64,000 bases of DNA, taken from assembly GCA_963920705.1 (NCBI GenBank), contig CAWUCO010000183.1, positions 183,507 through 247,506 of the forward strand, in the 5' to 3' direction. Positions 10,961 to 19,499 of the stretch are shown here, in pieces. Made by a program: the position numbers and the translations under genes. Every line of letters starts with the position of its first letter. The first letter of the stretch is position 1. The stretch is from Odiellus spinosus (Eukaryota; Arthropoda; Arachnida; Opiliones; Phalangiidae). The notes below the pieces were generated by a model. The model saw only the letters and a program-made list of their open reading frames with translations, had not been told where the DNA came from and ran no database searches.

Positions 10961-12144
10961 TAAAAAATCGAGCTTGGTGCGAGATCAATTTGACCAGCTG
11001 TTGCCTGAATCGAGTCAAATTGCGTTATTCGAATAATTTTTCAACTATATTTCCGAAAATAATACTAAAAAATACATTTGACTTCCTCGCAAAATTATAC
11101 GTTATCTAGCCACAAATGCCGAAAATAATAGTGTATGGTCTACTTTTAACGTTTAGCTCGGCATTAAAAATTGAAATACCAAAACATAACGTATAATAAT
11201 ACAGTGAATATTTGGGGAAAATGTGTGAAATATACTAAAAAATACACGTGACCCCCCCCCCCCCCGCAAAATAATATGTAGGAAACATGAAAATAAAAAC
11301 CATCCCAGCAAAAGAAAAATATTGTAAGACAAAAATATAAGATATATTTCAAAATAATACCTTAAAAATTGACAAAAAATAGGTAAGGTGTCTAAAATAA
11401 TCCGTAAATATCACGCAAATGTAAATTTCCATCTAAGCTGGTAGGTATCCGTGACTTTAAGGTTTTCCTGATCGTATTACGTAAAAAAATGTTTTTGGTT
11501 TGCGTGGTAATTGGCCGCATGCGAAACTACACCCGAAACGGAAACATACCTTAAATAATGCCGAAATCACCACACTTCAACTTCTTTTAGCACACACAAA
11601 TTATTTTAATTGGTAAACTTTCAAACTAAAAGTCCAATTTAATATTTGTCCGTATATATAAAGCGACAGTCGCTCGAAACTATATCGAAAATGATCTAAA
11701 CAAATATAATAGGGAACCTTTTTCAAAGGGAGAGTGCATACAAATACAAAATCTAGAAAGAATACTTATCTCGCATATCTTAACAATGCGATAAGTTCGG
11801 ATACGAATGAAGTGCGAAATATTTATGAAAACTAGATAATTGTCCTTTACATTATCAAACAATATCGCAACTCAATATTTATTTAATAGAGTAAAATCGT
11901 TTGAGTGGAAATAAACACCAATGAAAGGGGCTTAGACTACCTAGGCGTCTATCTACAGCCTGTATTAAATTTTCTTGCAAAATAGACGTTTAGTTTTCAT
12001 AACTACCTTTTCTTTGTGTGCCGATATTACTCTAAAAGAGTTATTGCTATAGTTATTTTGTTGATTTAATTCTAAAATATCAAACTTTTTAATATTTAGA
12101 GAGTAATTATTATTTTCTTGTTTTTAATACATATTATACGTCTA
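10961..12144. other. Intergenic with weak internal duplication
   Basis: Two degenerate copies of a ~55-bp word (actaaaaaatacatttgac...cgcaaaatta) occur near 11060-11110 and 11230-11280, the second with a C homopolymer at about 11252. No coding segment was recognised; minus-strand frames at 11164-11352 and 11680-11862 look random. Confidence 0.4.
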
Positions 12145-12695
12145 TTAATTGCTCGTTCCAAAACCCCCATCACCCCGGGCTGTATCACTCAATTCCTAAA
12201 AGGATAAATATATTTTTTTAAAATGAAAGAAAAGATAAATATTTAGTTTTAACTTACTGCTGTTTCGTACAAGCCTGGTATCAAAATGGGGCTAATGACG
12301 AGTTGGGCAATCTTGTCTCCCGCTTTAATTATATAATTGCGCTCGATATTTGAACGGCACATAATTAAGATTTCCCCTCTGTAGTCGGCGTCAATAATTC
12401 CCGGATAAATGAATATTCCTTGTAAAATTTTAGCTAAAATAAAACAATTTGGTTATAATTTTAGTTATTTTTAATTTAAAATGGCATAAGATATTTACAA
12501 GATCTCACGATCAAAGTTCCAACTGTAAATGGGGGTAATTCCAAGGCTATGCCCGTCTGAAATTTGACCACGGTATTCATTGGTAAAATGGTATCGTGTA
12601 GGTATATAAGCGTCCGCGTGAAATTTTAAGTATTTTAGGGCAGAGTCGAAATGTTCAACATTCATTGGATTGTTGGCGATACTTAGACAGGCCAT
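12145..12695 (-). pseudogene. dut: dUTPase (dUTP diphosphatase), three exons, motif 1 lost
   Basis: dUTPase hydrolyses dUTP to dUMP and PPi as a homotrimer. Minus-strand exons: 12695 to about 12502, 12433-12258 and 12195-12145, with introns of roughly 70 and 62 bp. Exon 2 shows motif 3 (PGIIDADYRGE) and motif 4 (GDKIAQLVI). Exon 3 shows motif 5 (TARGDGGFGTS) and a stop. In exon 1 the ATG frame reads LKFHADAYIPTR, as expected before motif 1. The next conserved block (ILPMN..., TGIALELPP, IVRS = motif 2) is in the +1 frame, so the residues of motif 1, which supply active-site contacts in the family, are missing and the frame shifts there. Either it is a pseudogene or a tiny exon is missed. It sits beside PolB and basic-protein genes, so a viral origin is likely, though insects also have a host gene. 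Confidence 0.8.
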
Positions 12696-13033
12696 TTTAT
12701 TGATGAAAAATTCTTAAAAACAAAATAACCTTGATTGTAAAAAAAATTCCAATCTTTATATACGATATAAAATAAGGTCATAATAATGAAAATATAACAA
12801 TAGGCTTTTTTATTGATTTAAAAAACTTAAACTACATTCTTCGTGAAATTATTCTATAATCTTTTTGTTTTATCAAATGGGTCATTTACGAAAAGTAACG
12901 AACCATAAATAAAAAGTAATTATTTTTAACGGGCGTGGAAAAAACAAAAATATAAAATTTTATTTCAAATGTATTTTTTGTTTTTTTTTTTGACAAAAAA
13001 TTAGTTTTTTTGTTTATTTTTTAAATTCCAGAC

Positions 13034-13042
13034 TATATAAAG
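13034..13042 (+). promoter_or_regulatory. TATA box
   Basis: A clean TATATAAAG about 50 bases before the first open frame of the plus-strand block. The dUTPase reads away on the other strand, so 12.70-13.09 kb is a divergent intergenic region that could hold both promoters. Confidence 0.45.
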
Positions 13043-13089
13043 ATAGACCGTGATTTCAAAATTTTATTTTCTCTTTCGGAAATTAAAAT

Positions 13090-13383
13090 TTGTTAGAAAT
13101 AAGTGATCTGTTAGAGAGTCAAGATATTTTGGATCTGTCCAGTCTTATACATTCTCCAGACATTACTGTTGTAGAGGAAGCAAACTTAAACGAGTTACCC
13201 GACATATTGCTGCCCAGTACTTCCGCGAAAGCTAGTAGCTCCAAACGCAAAATAACTTCAATTATGAGTTTAGAAAAACTCATGACCCACGATGATAATG
13301 TTTTGTTGGAGGCAGTTAAAGAGAGCTCCACCGTCTCTACCCTGGGTTTAGAAGCTAGCGTCCGTCTCAGACTGGACGGTTAA
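13090..13383 (+). CDS. Hypothetical acidic protein of the viral-like block
   Basis: An open frame of 97 codons just after the TATA box. It opens at TTG with an in-frame stop two codons before, so the true start may be mutated. The product is rich in Leu, Ser, Asp and Glu at the N-terminus (LLESQDILDLSSLIHSPD), with a basic serine stretch KASSSKRK near residue 50. No family was recognised. It precedes the small spliced basic protein and the plus-strand PolB half in the same direction. The open length in an AT-rich region and the ordered composition argue for real coding. Confidence 0.45.
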   Translation: MLEISDLLESQDILDLSSLIHSPDITVVEEANLNELPDILLPSTSAKASSSKRKITSIMSLEKLMTHDDNVLLEAVKESSTVSTLGLEASVRLRLDG

Positions 13384-13449
13384 TATTACGAAACCAAAAC
13401 TAGGTCCCGAAAAGAAGGGTTATTTTATCTTGAGATAAATGTTTACAAA

Positions 13450-13684
13450 ATGGCCGGCATCAAAAACTCGTGCGTAGAGGAAGTATGGAAAGCTGATCAC
13501 AAGAAATTAAAATATATGCAAGTTATTTTTTTCATATTTTGAAACTAACTAACTTTTTATCTAACAAGTATTTTTTTTTGGATTTACGCAGCTTGACGGA
13601 CGAATCGGACCGAGACGGAGTAAAACTCGAATGCCTTCTACAAGTGCTGCGAAAAAATTCAAAATTCTAAAGAAACCCAGATGA
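13450..13684 (+). CDS. Small basic protein, two exons
   Basis: ATG at 13450 opens exon 1 to 13521 (24 codons, MAGIKNSCVEEVWKADHKK...). A 70-bp intron with a gtta donor and tttacgcag acceptor follows. Exon 2, 13592-13684, encodes LDGRIGPRRSKTRMPSTSA and a Lys-rich tail ending at TGA, for 54 residues in total. The basic C-terminus is like that of nucleic-acid-binding or core proteins, but no family was recognised. It lies between the acidic protein and PolB on the same strand. The intron call depends on the gtta donor, which is not the best consensus. Confidence 0.45.
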
Positions 13685-13787
13685 TTGCTCCCAAGAAGGT
13701 AATTAGAGAGACTTCCTAAACAAAGAAACCCCGTTGAAATACTTTTTTCGTCTTTAGAAATTTTTTAAGATGTAATTTCGAGAAAAA

Positions 13788-15257
13788 ATGGCCAATTCCG
13801 ACTCTATTTCTTCCTCTACCGCTAGTGATTCGGACATTTCCGCCGCTTTTCCCAATTTAAAACAATTCTATCATATTTAACGCCGTTAAGTAAAGAGCTC
13901 GTATAAATGGAAAACTTTAGAAACTGACGTCAGAGTAGAATTTCATAATGTAACCAAAATCCCCATGAAAAATTTTCATCAGGTTTTTAACCGAATTTTG
14001 GCTCAAATAATTCGCGAAATATTAGCAGACAGAGAAAATATTACTCATTTGCGTTTTAGTTTCAATTCGGAAAGTTTAAATACACCGGTGAATATAAATT
14101 TAATTAAAATTGACAAATTAACTACTAGTCGTATCATCCGGACTTTAAATCGGGTCATCCAATCAAATTCCAAAGATTTAATTTTGGAAAGTGATAACTG
14201 GAAATTAGATTTTATTTTCGTGGATCTCCCTGGAAACATAGGGGTCTACCAAAAGTCTTTAAAAAATAGAACCATAGCCAATTTGAGTGATTGGCTAAAA
14301 ATAATTCAAATTTTATATTTATGGATAATGATAAAGACGAATATTGTTTCGCTCGGGGTATTGTTTTAGGTCACTTACTGGCATACCGTTACTATTTTAA
14401 GAGCGTTAAACAACCGCACTTATTTAATCAAAAAGAATTTCAAAAAAAAAATATGGCAAAAAAATACAATTAAAAATGGCAAAAGATCTACATAAAAAAG
14501 TGGGCATTGTAGAGGGCACTGTCAATATGATTAGCATTAACAAAATGCAAAATTATTTACTACCCCTGTATCGTATTGTAATCATAGACACGCTTGACAG
14601 CTATAATGTCTTTTACGAAGGTCCTCACGCCCCGCTATATATTTATTTATAAAAGGTCGGGTCACACATCCATGTCGCCAAAACTTTGCATTCAATATTA
14701 GGCGGTCAAGCTTCTTGCAATGTTTGCCTTAAGACCTTTTCTACTGATTTTCGAAAAAATCAGCATGAATTCCCTCATACCTCCGAATATATTTGTTTTC
14801 GTTCTCAAGCCACCACGAATCATGCCGGGCCGTAGCTGATCTCGAGCGTTGTACTAAATGTTTTTGCTATTACGGTTGAGATCCGTGTTTCCAAGCGCAT
14901 CTTTTAAACGGAACATGTGCTTCGAAAAAGCGTTGTTTGACATGCGGACATTTGTTGGGGGAAAACCACGACTGTTTGTGCCCATGTCAACAATGTCTCA
15001 TTAAACACCCTGAATAGTTTCATTACGTTATGCCCTTTTGTACGCCTCGCTAAAAAAGGCGATTAAAATTTATCGATACTGAAACTATTTTAGAAAACAA
15101 TATGTTTACCCCCATTTCATTAATTAGTGAAGCTAAATTGGAAAATGGTAGTTACGAAAAAATGATTTTTTACGGGAAAGATTTCGTAGATAAATTTTTA
15201 GATTATCTTTTATCCGCGGAGGTAATAATTAAGTTTTCAGAATGTACGAAAGCGTAA
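13788..15257 (+). pseudogene. PolB N-terminal half, plus-strand copy
   Basis: This is the N-terminal part of a family B DNA polymerase of the Polinton/adintovirus type. ATG at 13788 gives a Ser/Asp-rich leader (MANSDSISSSTASDSD) ending at TAA 13878. The frame resumes around 13903, and the main block 13965-14260 has the pattern RILAQIIREI, LNTPVNINLIKIDKLTT, RVIQSNSKD and FIFVDLPGN. Then come FIFMDNDKDEYCFARGIVLG (14320-14380), a segment from 14475 with a Cys-rich zinc-binding stretch around 14700-15050, and FIDTETILE near 15070, the 3'-5' exonuclease I motif. It stops at 15257. ExoII, ExoIII and the polymerase motifs are absent. Several frame changes break it. It matches the minus-strand copy block for block. 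Confidence 0.75.
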
Positions 15258-15291
15258 AACTAGAAAAGCCCGTTTTCAACCCTTTACCGTG

Positions 15292-16635
15292 TTAAGTCAT
15301 TTTGGGTATTGTTACTTTTACTCTTTTCGTAGCGTGTTGAACATAATCCTCTTTCGTTTCGAACAAGTAGTTCAAAAATTGATCAAAACAATCGTAGCCG
15401 CGAAATGTTTTATAATCGTAGTCTCCGTCATCTTGTTCCATAGCTGAGACTAGAAGTACCGGGACGTGTTCTTTGTTCTTAACAATAGTCTCCGAGTCAT
15501 AGTAACAATATCTAACATTCTCGTAAATTGTGTCCAGCGGCATGACATAACATTTGTTCCTCTCGTGTTTCCTTTTGCAATTTCGACAAGGTTTATTACA
15601 CTCGTGTTTTTCGCAGCGTTTTAAACCGCATTGTTTACAGCGTTTAAAAGTTTCGCATACATTATTCGCTTCGTGTAAATTCAAATCAAACTATCCCTTT
15701 AAAGTATCTACTATATTTTCGGCAATTAGCTTCACTAATGGTTCCTCATTAAAGACGTTAGTCTTACATCTATGACATATTAATCGCGGCTCGCACGTAT
15801 GACCTCGTTTCTGTCTATTTTTAAAAAAAAATTTAAACAGAGGAAGCAATACGAACGAACGCCTTTAAGATAGTGCAAGTCTTTAAAATATTTGTTTCTC
15901 GCGAAACGGACCAATGAAAAATGGTTTGAAATGTTCTAGTTTATGAACAATAATTTGATAATCAGTTAAATAATTTTGAAAAATTTCAACGCTAAACAAA
16001 TTTACGGCACCGGGTTCTATATTAGCTTATCTTTCCGTTTCGCGAGCCTTCTATCAGTGAGGAAAATTCCGATAACTAAATCTCGGCCGAAACAAAGATT
16101 ATCATCATTCTCCAAGAATATATAATTGGGGTTTGATTTTAAAAAAGAATCCAAAGCGACGACGTTTCGAGCCGCTAAACATTATTGCCGTCCCCCAATT
16201 TCAATATCGCATTGGAGAAGTATAATATCAAAGACGAGAGAGGCGTCAACATTAAACTGACGATTGCTTTGGGCAATCCTACTCACGCTATGTAAAACTC
16301 GTTCGGCTGTTAATTCTTTAACGTTCATGAATTTCAAATTTATAGGGGAATCTAATTCTTCCGATCTAACCGAACCTAATCCGATTATTATCACTATGCT
16401 GATTTAAAAGCTCGTACAACAAAGAATTAATTATGTTAACCAACGTGTCGTGAAATTCAGTTGATTTAATTTCGCCTAATTTCTTAAAATTAACTTTAGA
16501 TTCGATTTGCCTCCAGCCGCACTTTCTCGATTTTTTGTCCAAAACTTTATCGATAAATTAAAATCGTTTAGGATCACGATTTAAAGTTAAATCTAAGAGC
16601 GATGCCTCGTCCCTGCTAGGCTCGGTATCACTCAT
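15292..16635 (-). pseudogene. PolB N-terminal half, minus-strand copy
   Basis: ATG at 16635 gives MSDTEPSRDEASLLDLTLN, an acidic leader like that of the opposite copy. The reading frame changes near 16565, after which GEIKSTEFHDTLVNIINSLL and then ELDSPINLKFMNVKELTAER, IAQSNRQF and FDIILLQ appear (16500-16190). LENDDNLCFGRDL is near 16100. The intact tail 15684-15292 has CKQCGLKRCEKHECNKPC plus CRNCKRKH zinc-binding cysteines, then YYDSETIVK (exonuclease motif I) and a basic end (KRVKVTIPKMT). It ends at the same homologous point as the plus copy, ~35 bp away, tail to tail. The two copies are diverged, so this is not a recent inversion. Confidence 0.75.
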
Positions 16636-16697
16636 CCCGCCAGACTGAAGAGAAACTCGCCAATCACTTTAATAAAAGGCGAACCTCTAATACCCTC

Positions 16698-16816
16698 TTC
16701 AGACGAGGCTTAATTAGCCGTGGTTTAATCAGATTTAACCGTGGTTTACAAGCCTTTTCAGTTCAATAAACCATGGTTAAATCTGATTAAACCGGCTAGT
16801 TACGCCTCGTCTGAAA
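16698..16816. repeat. Palindrome with ~50-bp arms
   Basis: cagacgaggcttaattagcc...accgtggttta is followed by ~18 bases and then its near-perfect inverse, taaaccatggttaaatctg...gcctcgtctg. It lies immediately upstream of the minus-strand PolB start. It may be a terminal hairpin or joined inverted ends of the integrated element, or an inserted foldback. Confidence 0.75.
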
Positions 16817-16936
16817 AGTGTATAACGGACTTAAACCGGTAAATCTAATTAGGGAGCTCTTATTCCAGTTTTCGTATATAAAATTTAACACATCGTGCAT
16901 GAATGAAACATCCGGTACTTTATTGGATACAAGGTT

Positions 16937-17278
16937 TTAGATACAAACAATATTCCCTTTCTTATATTTAGATAATTGGAGAAAATCGTACGAAAATTTA
17001 AAAGTGTTCGTCATAAAGTCATTACTCCGAATATAAGAAAAGTCAATCCCATGAGGGGTTGAATCATGGTCTAATAGATAACATCCATCACCGAAATTTA
17101 AATGGGGTGTATATTGAAAATTATATTTACTCTTTAATTCATTAAAACTCGCGTTTAATTGTCTTCTAAGACTTTTTGGAATATTAACCACGACATCGGC
17201 ATTAGTGATATATAATCCATCGATAAAGGTTGTTATTCTTTTGAGCCATTTTTGTTCATTTAATATTATTTGAATACC
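16937..17278 (-). CDS. Hypothetical protein segment beside PolB
   Basis: Open on the minus strand from just after a TAA at about 17279 to a stop at 16937, ~113 codons without an ATG at the beginning. The readable product includes WLKRITTFIDGLYITNADV, VVNIPKSLRRQLN and FGDGCYLLDHDS. No family was recognised. It could be an internal or last exon, or a truncated structural gene of the viral-like element: it reads in the same direction as the adjacent PolB half and lies across the palindrome from it. Start unknown. Confidence 0.4.
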   Translation of the reverse strand, partial: GIQIILNEQKWLKRITTFIDGLYITNADVVVNIPKSLRRQLNASFNELKSKYNFQYTPHLNFGDGCYLLDHDSTPHGIDFSYIRSNDFMTNTFKFSYDFLQLSKYKKGNIVCI

Positions 17279-17656
17279 AAGTTAATCGGTTGGATTAGGC
17301 GATAAGTGCTAGAAACCGAAGTCTAAAATCCACGGGTGGGTTATGATAATGCTTTTAAAAATTGTAACTTTGGAACTATATTTAACATTAATATAATATT
17401 TGTGAATCACGCTACATGGCACTACGTGGATCTAGTCTAAAGCGTGCAATAGCCACAGGAATTTACAATATTCCAAATGCGTTTTGTAAATTTTTGAATT
17501 AAAATAGGGTTAAAACCGAAATTGAAAAACCGTCTTGTTTGTCCAGTATAAACAAAGCAATCAGTTGCTAGAATTAAGAGACTGGGCGGATCCATATTTA
17601 ATACAAAAAAAGTAAACTAACCTGATTATTGTTTTTTCAAACAAAAAAATCAATAC
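17279..17656. other. Non-coding spacer
   Basis: No protein signal or repeat structure was recognised between the two minus-strand coding segments. Confidence 0.35.
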
Positions 17657-17895
17657 TTAGTTTTTCTTCATCCGTTTAATGGGCGGGACAATAACCTTTT
17701 CGGAATTGTCCCACATTTCTCTGGCGATACGGCTGATCAATGTGTTGATCAGTTTGGATTCCCGGGATTTCTCTTTAGCGAAGAAATTCAATCGTCTCGA
17801 ACTTTGCTCCCAGATTTGAGACGCTGAGACATCGTTTATATCACAATATTTGTAAATCTGAATTCGGAGAACCCGGTAGGGTTCTATGTTATGGG
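17657..17895 (-). CDS. Unrecognised C-terminal exon
   Basis: A minus-strand frame of ~78 codons ends at TAA 17659-17657 and is open up to about 17895, where a possible acceptor (gatcag) precedes it; a second AG with a pyrimidine-poor tract is a few bases further out. Readable blocks include EPYRVLRIQIYKYCDIND, SASQIWEQSSRRLNFFAKEK, LINTLISRIAREMWD and the C-terminal PPIKRMKKN. Balanced composition, few stops and a basic end suggest a real last exon. No family was recognised. The direction and position fit the viral-like block at 12-17 kb. It has no ATG, so it is easily missed. Confidence 0.45.
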
Positions 17896-18186
17896 CTGAT
17901 CATCATCTGTAATGCAATTTTGATTTCCTTAAAAAATTGGACCTTTAGCCAATCAGAACGCTCCATTTCCCCATTGAAATAACATTAAAATCGACTCTTT
18001 CGTGCATCGCAGAACTAAAAGAGGAATTATTTGTTACGGTTAAAATCAATTTTAAGTGGTAGAGCAAGGTTCGAATGTTGAACTTTTCAAGTTTCATTTA
18101 AAAATATTAAGTCTAAGTATTTTAAAATTAATTCTAAAGTTGACCCTTTTTTTTGGTACTTAGCTGGTTTCGCGCATGGTCAAATT

Positions 18187-18693
18187 CGTAATGTTATTCT
18201 ATGGGATATGGTTTTTTTGAAAGTGGCTTACCTTTCAGGTTTATTTTCTAATACTTCCAGATATTTTTAAAACTTGGATTTTCCGTGTGGTATGAATTAA
18301 GTTTCGAGCTTTATTTTAAGACTAATTTCATAGTTTTACACCAATTAGTTGGCCCACAATCTATTTATGAAAACGGACGAAAAATTAAAGCGGAGAAATT
18401 GAGTGAGCAAAAACCTAAGCCTTATTTGACAAATTAGGCTTAGGTTTTCTATAGCTTTTTAAATTCACGTGCAGGAGCGCGCTTGGGTATTGAGCGCTAA
18501 TGACTTAATTTCTCCTCCTTCATATTTTTGCCTTTTTATAAATAGACTGTGGCCAAACTAATCGGTGTAAAATTATGAAATTAGTCTTAAAATAAAGCCC
18601 GAAAAATATCTGGAATCATTAGAAAATAAATCTGAAAGGTAAGTCTCGTACAAAAAATCTAAATCCCATAGAATAACATTAAGTTTCAATTTC
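18187..18693. mobile_element. Foldback element, ~250-bp arms
   Basis: Left arm words aatgttattctatggga, ttacctttcagrtttattttctaat, attccagatattttt and gactaatttcata reappear inverted in the right arm. The arms meet near aacctaagcc/ggcttaggtt at 18410-18445. The arms are mildly diverged, and the right arm carries an extra ~60 bases (ttaaattcacgtgcagg...). Non-coding. Confidence 0.8.
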
Positions 18694-19499
18694 TCCGCCT
18701 TAAAACTTTAAAGTACTCTCCTTTTTAAAAATGTGAAAGTCCGAACGACTTGGCATTTCGAACGGCAATAAGGAAGGTATTAACATCCAAAATAAAGAAA
18801 AATAATTTAAATTTAGTTTAAAGGGTAATGGGAAAAATATGAAGATTTCGCTGCGGCTGTCGGAGGTGTTAACATCAAAAATGATGAAAAAATTATTTTA
18901 AATTTGGTTTAAGGGCAATGGGGAAAATAAAAAGATTTCGCTGCGGTCGACGGAGGTATTAACATTAAAAATGATGAAAAAATAAATTTTAATAAGGATT
19001 AAAGGGCACTGGTAAAAATGTAAAGATTTGACTGGAATCAAGTGCGGCTGCCGGAGGTATTAACATCAAAAATTATGAAAAAATTAATTTTAATTGGGTT
19101 TAAAGGGCACTGGTAAAAATGTAGGGATTTGACTGGAATCAAATGCGGCTGCCGCAGCTATTAACATAAAAAATTATGAAAAAATTACTTTTAATTGGGA
19201 TTAAAGAGCACTGGTAAAAGTGTAGAGATTTGACTGGAATCAAGTGCGGCTGCCGCAGCTATTAACATCAAAAATTATGAAAAAAATAATTTTAATTTGG
19301 ATTAAAGGGCACTGGTAAAAATGTAGAGATTTGACTGGAATCAAGTGCGGCTGTCGGAGGTATTAACATCTAAAATTATCAAAAAATTAATTTTAATTGG
19401 GATTAAAGGGCACTGGTAAAAATGTAGAGATTTAACTGAATCAAGTGCGGCTGCCCCAGCTATTAACATCAAAAATAATGAAAAAAGTAATTTTAATAG

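Noticed and set aside
13119-13331. Minus-strand frame opposite the acidic protein
   Set aside because: Mirror frame; the plus frame follows a TATA box and the order of the block.
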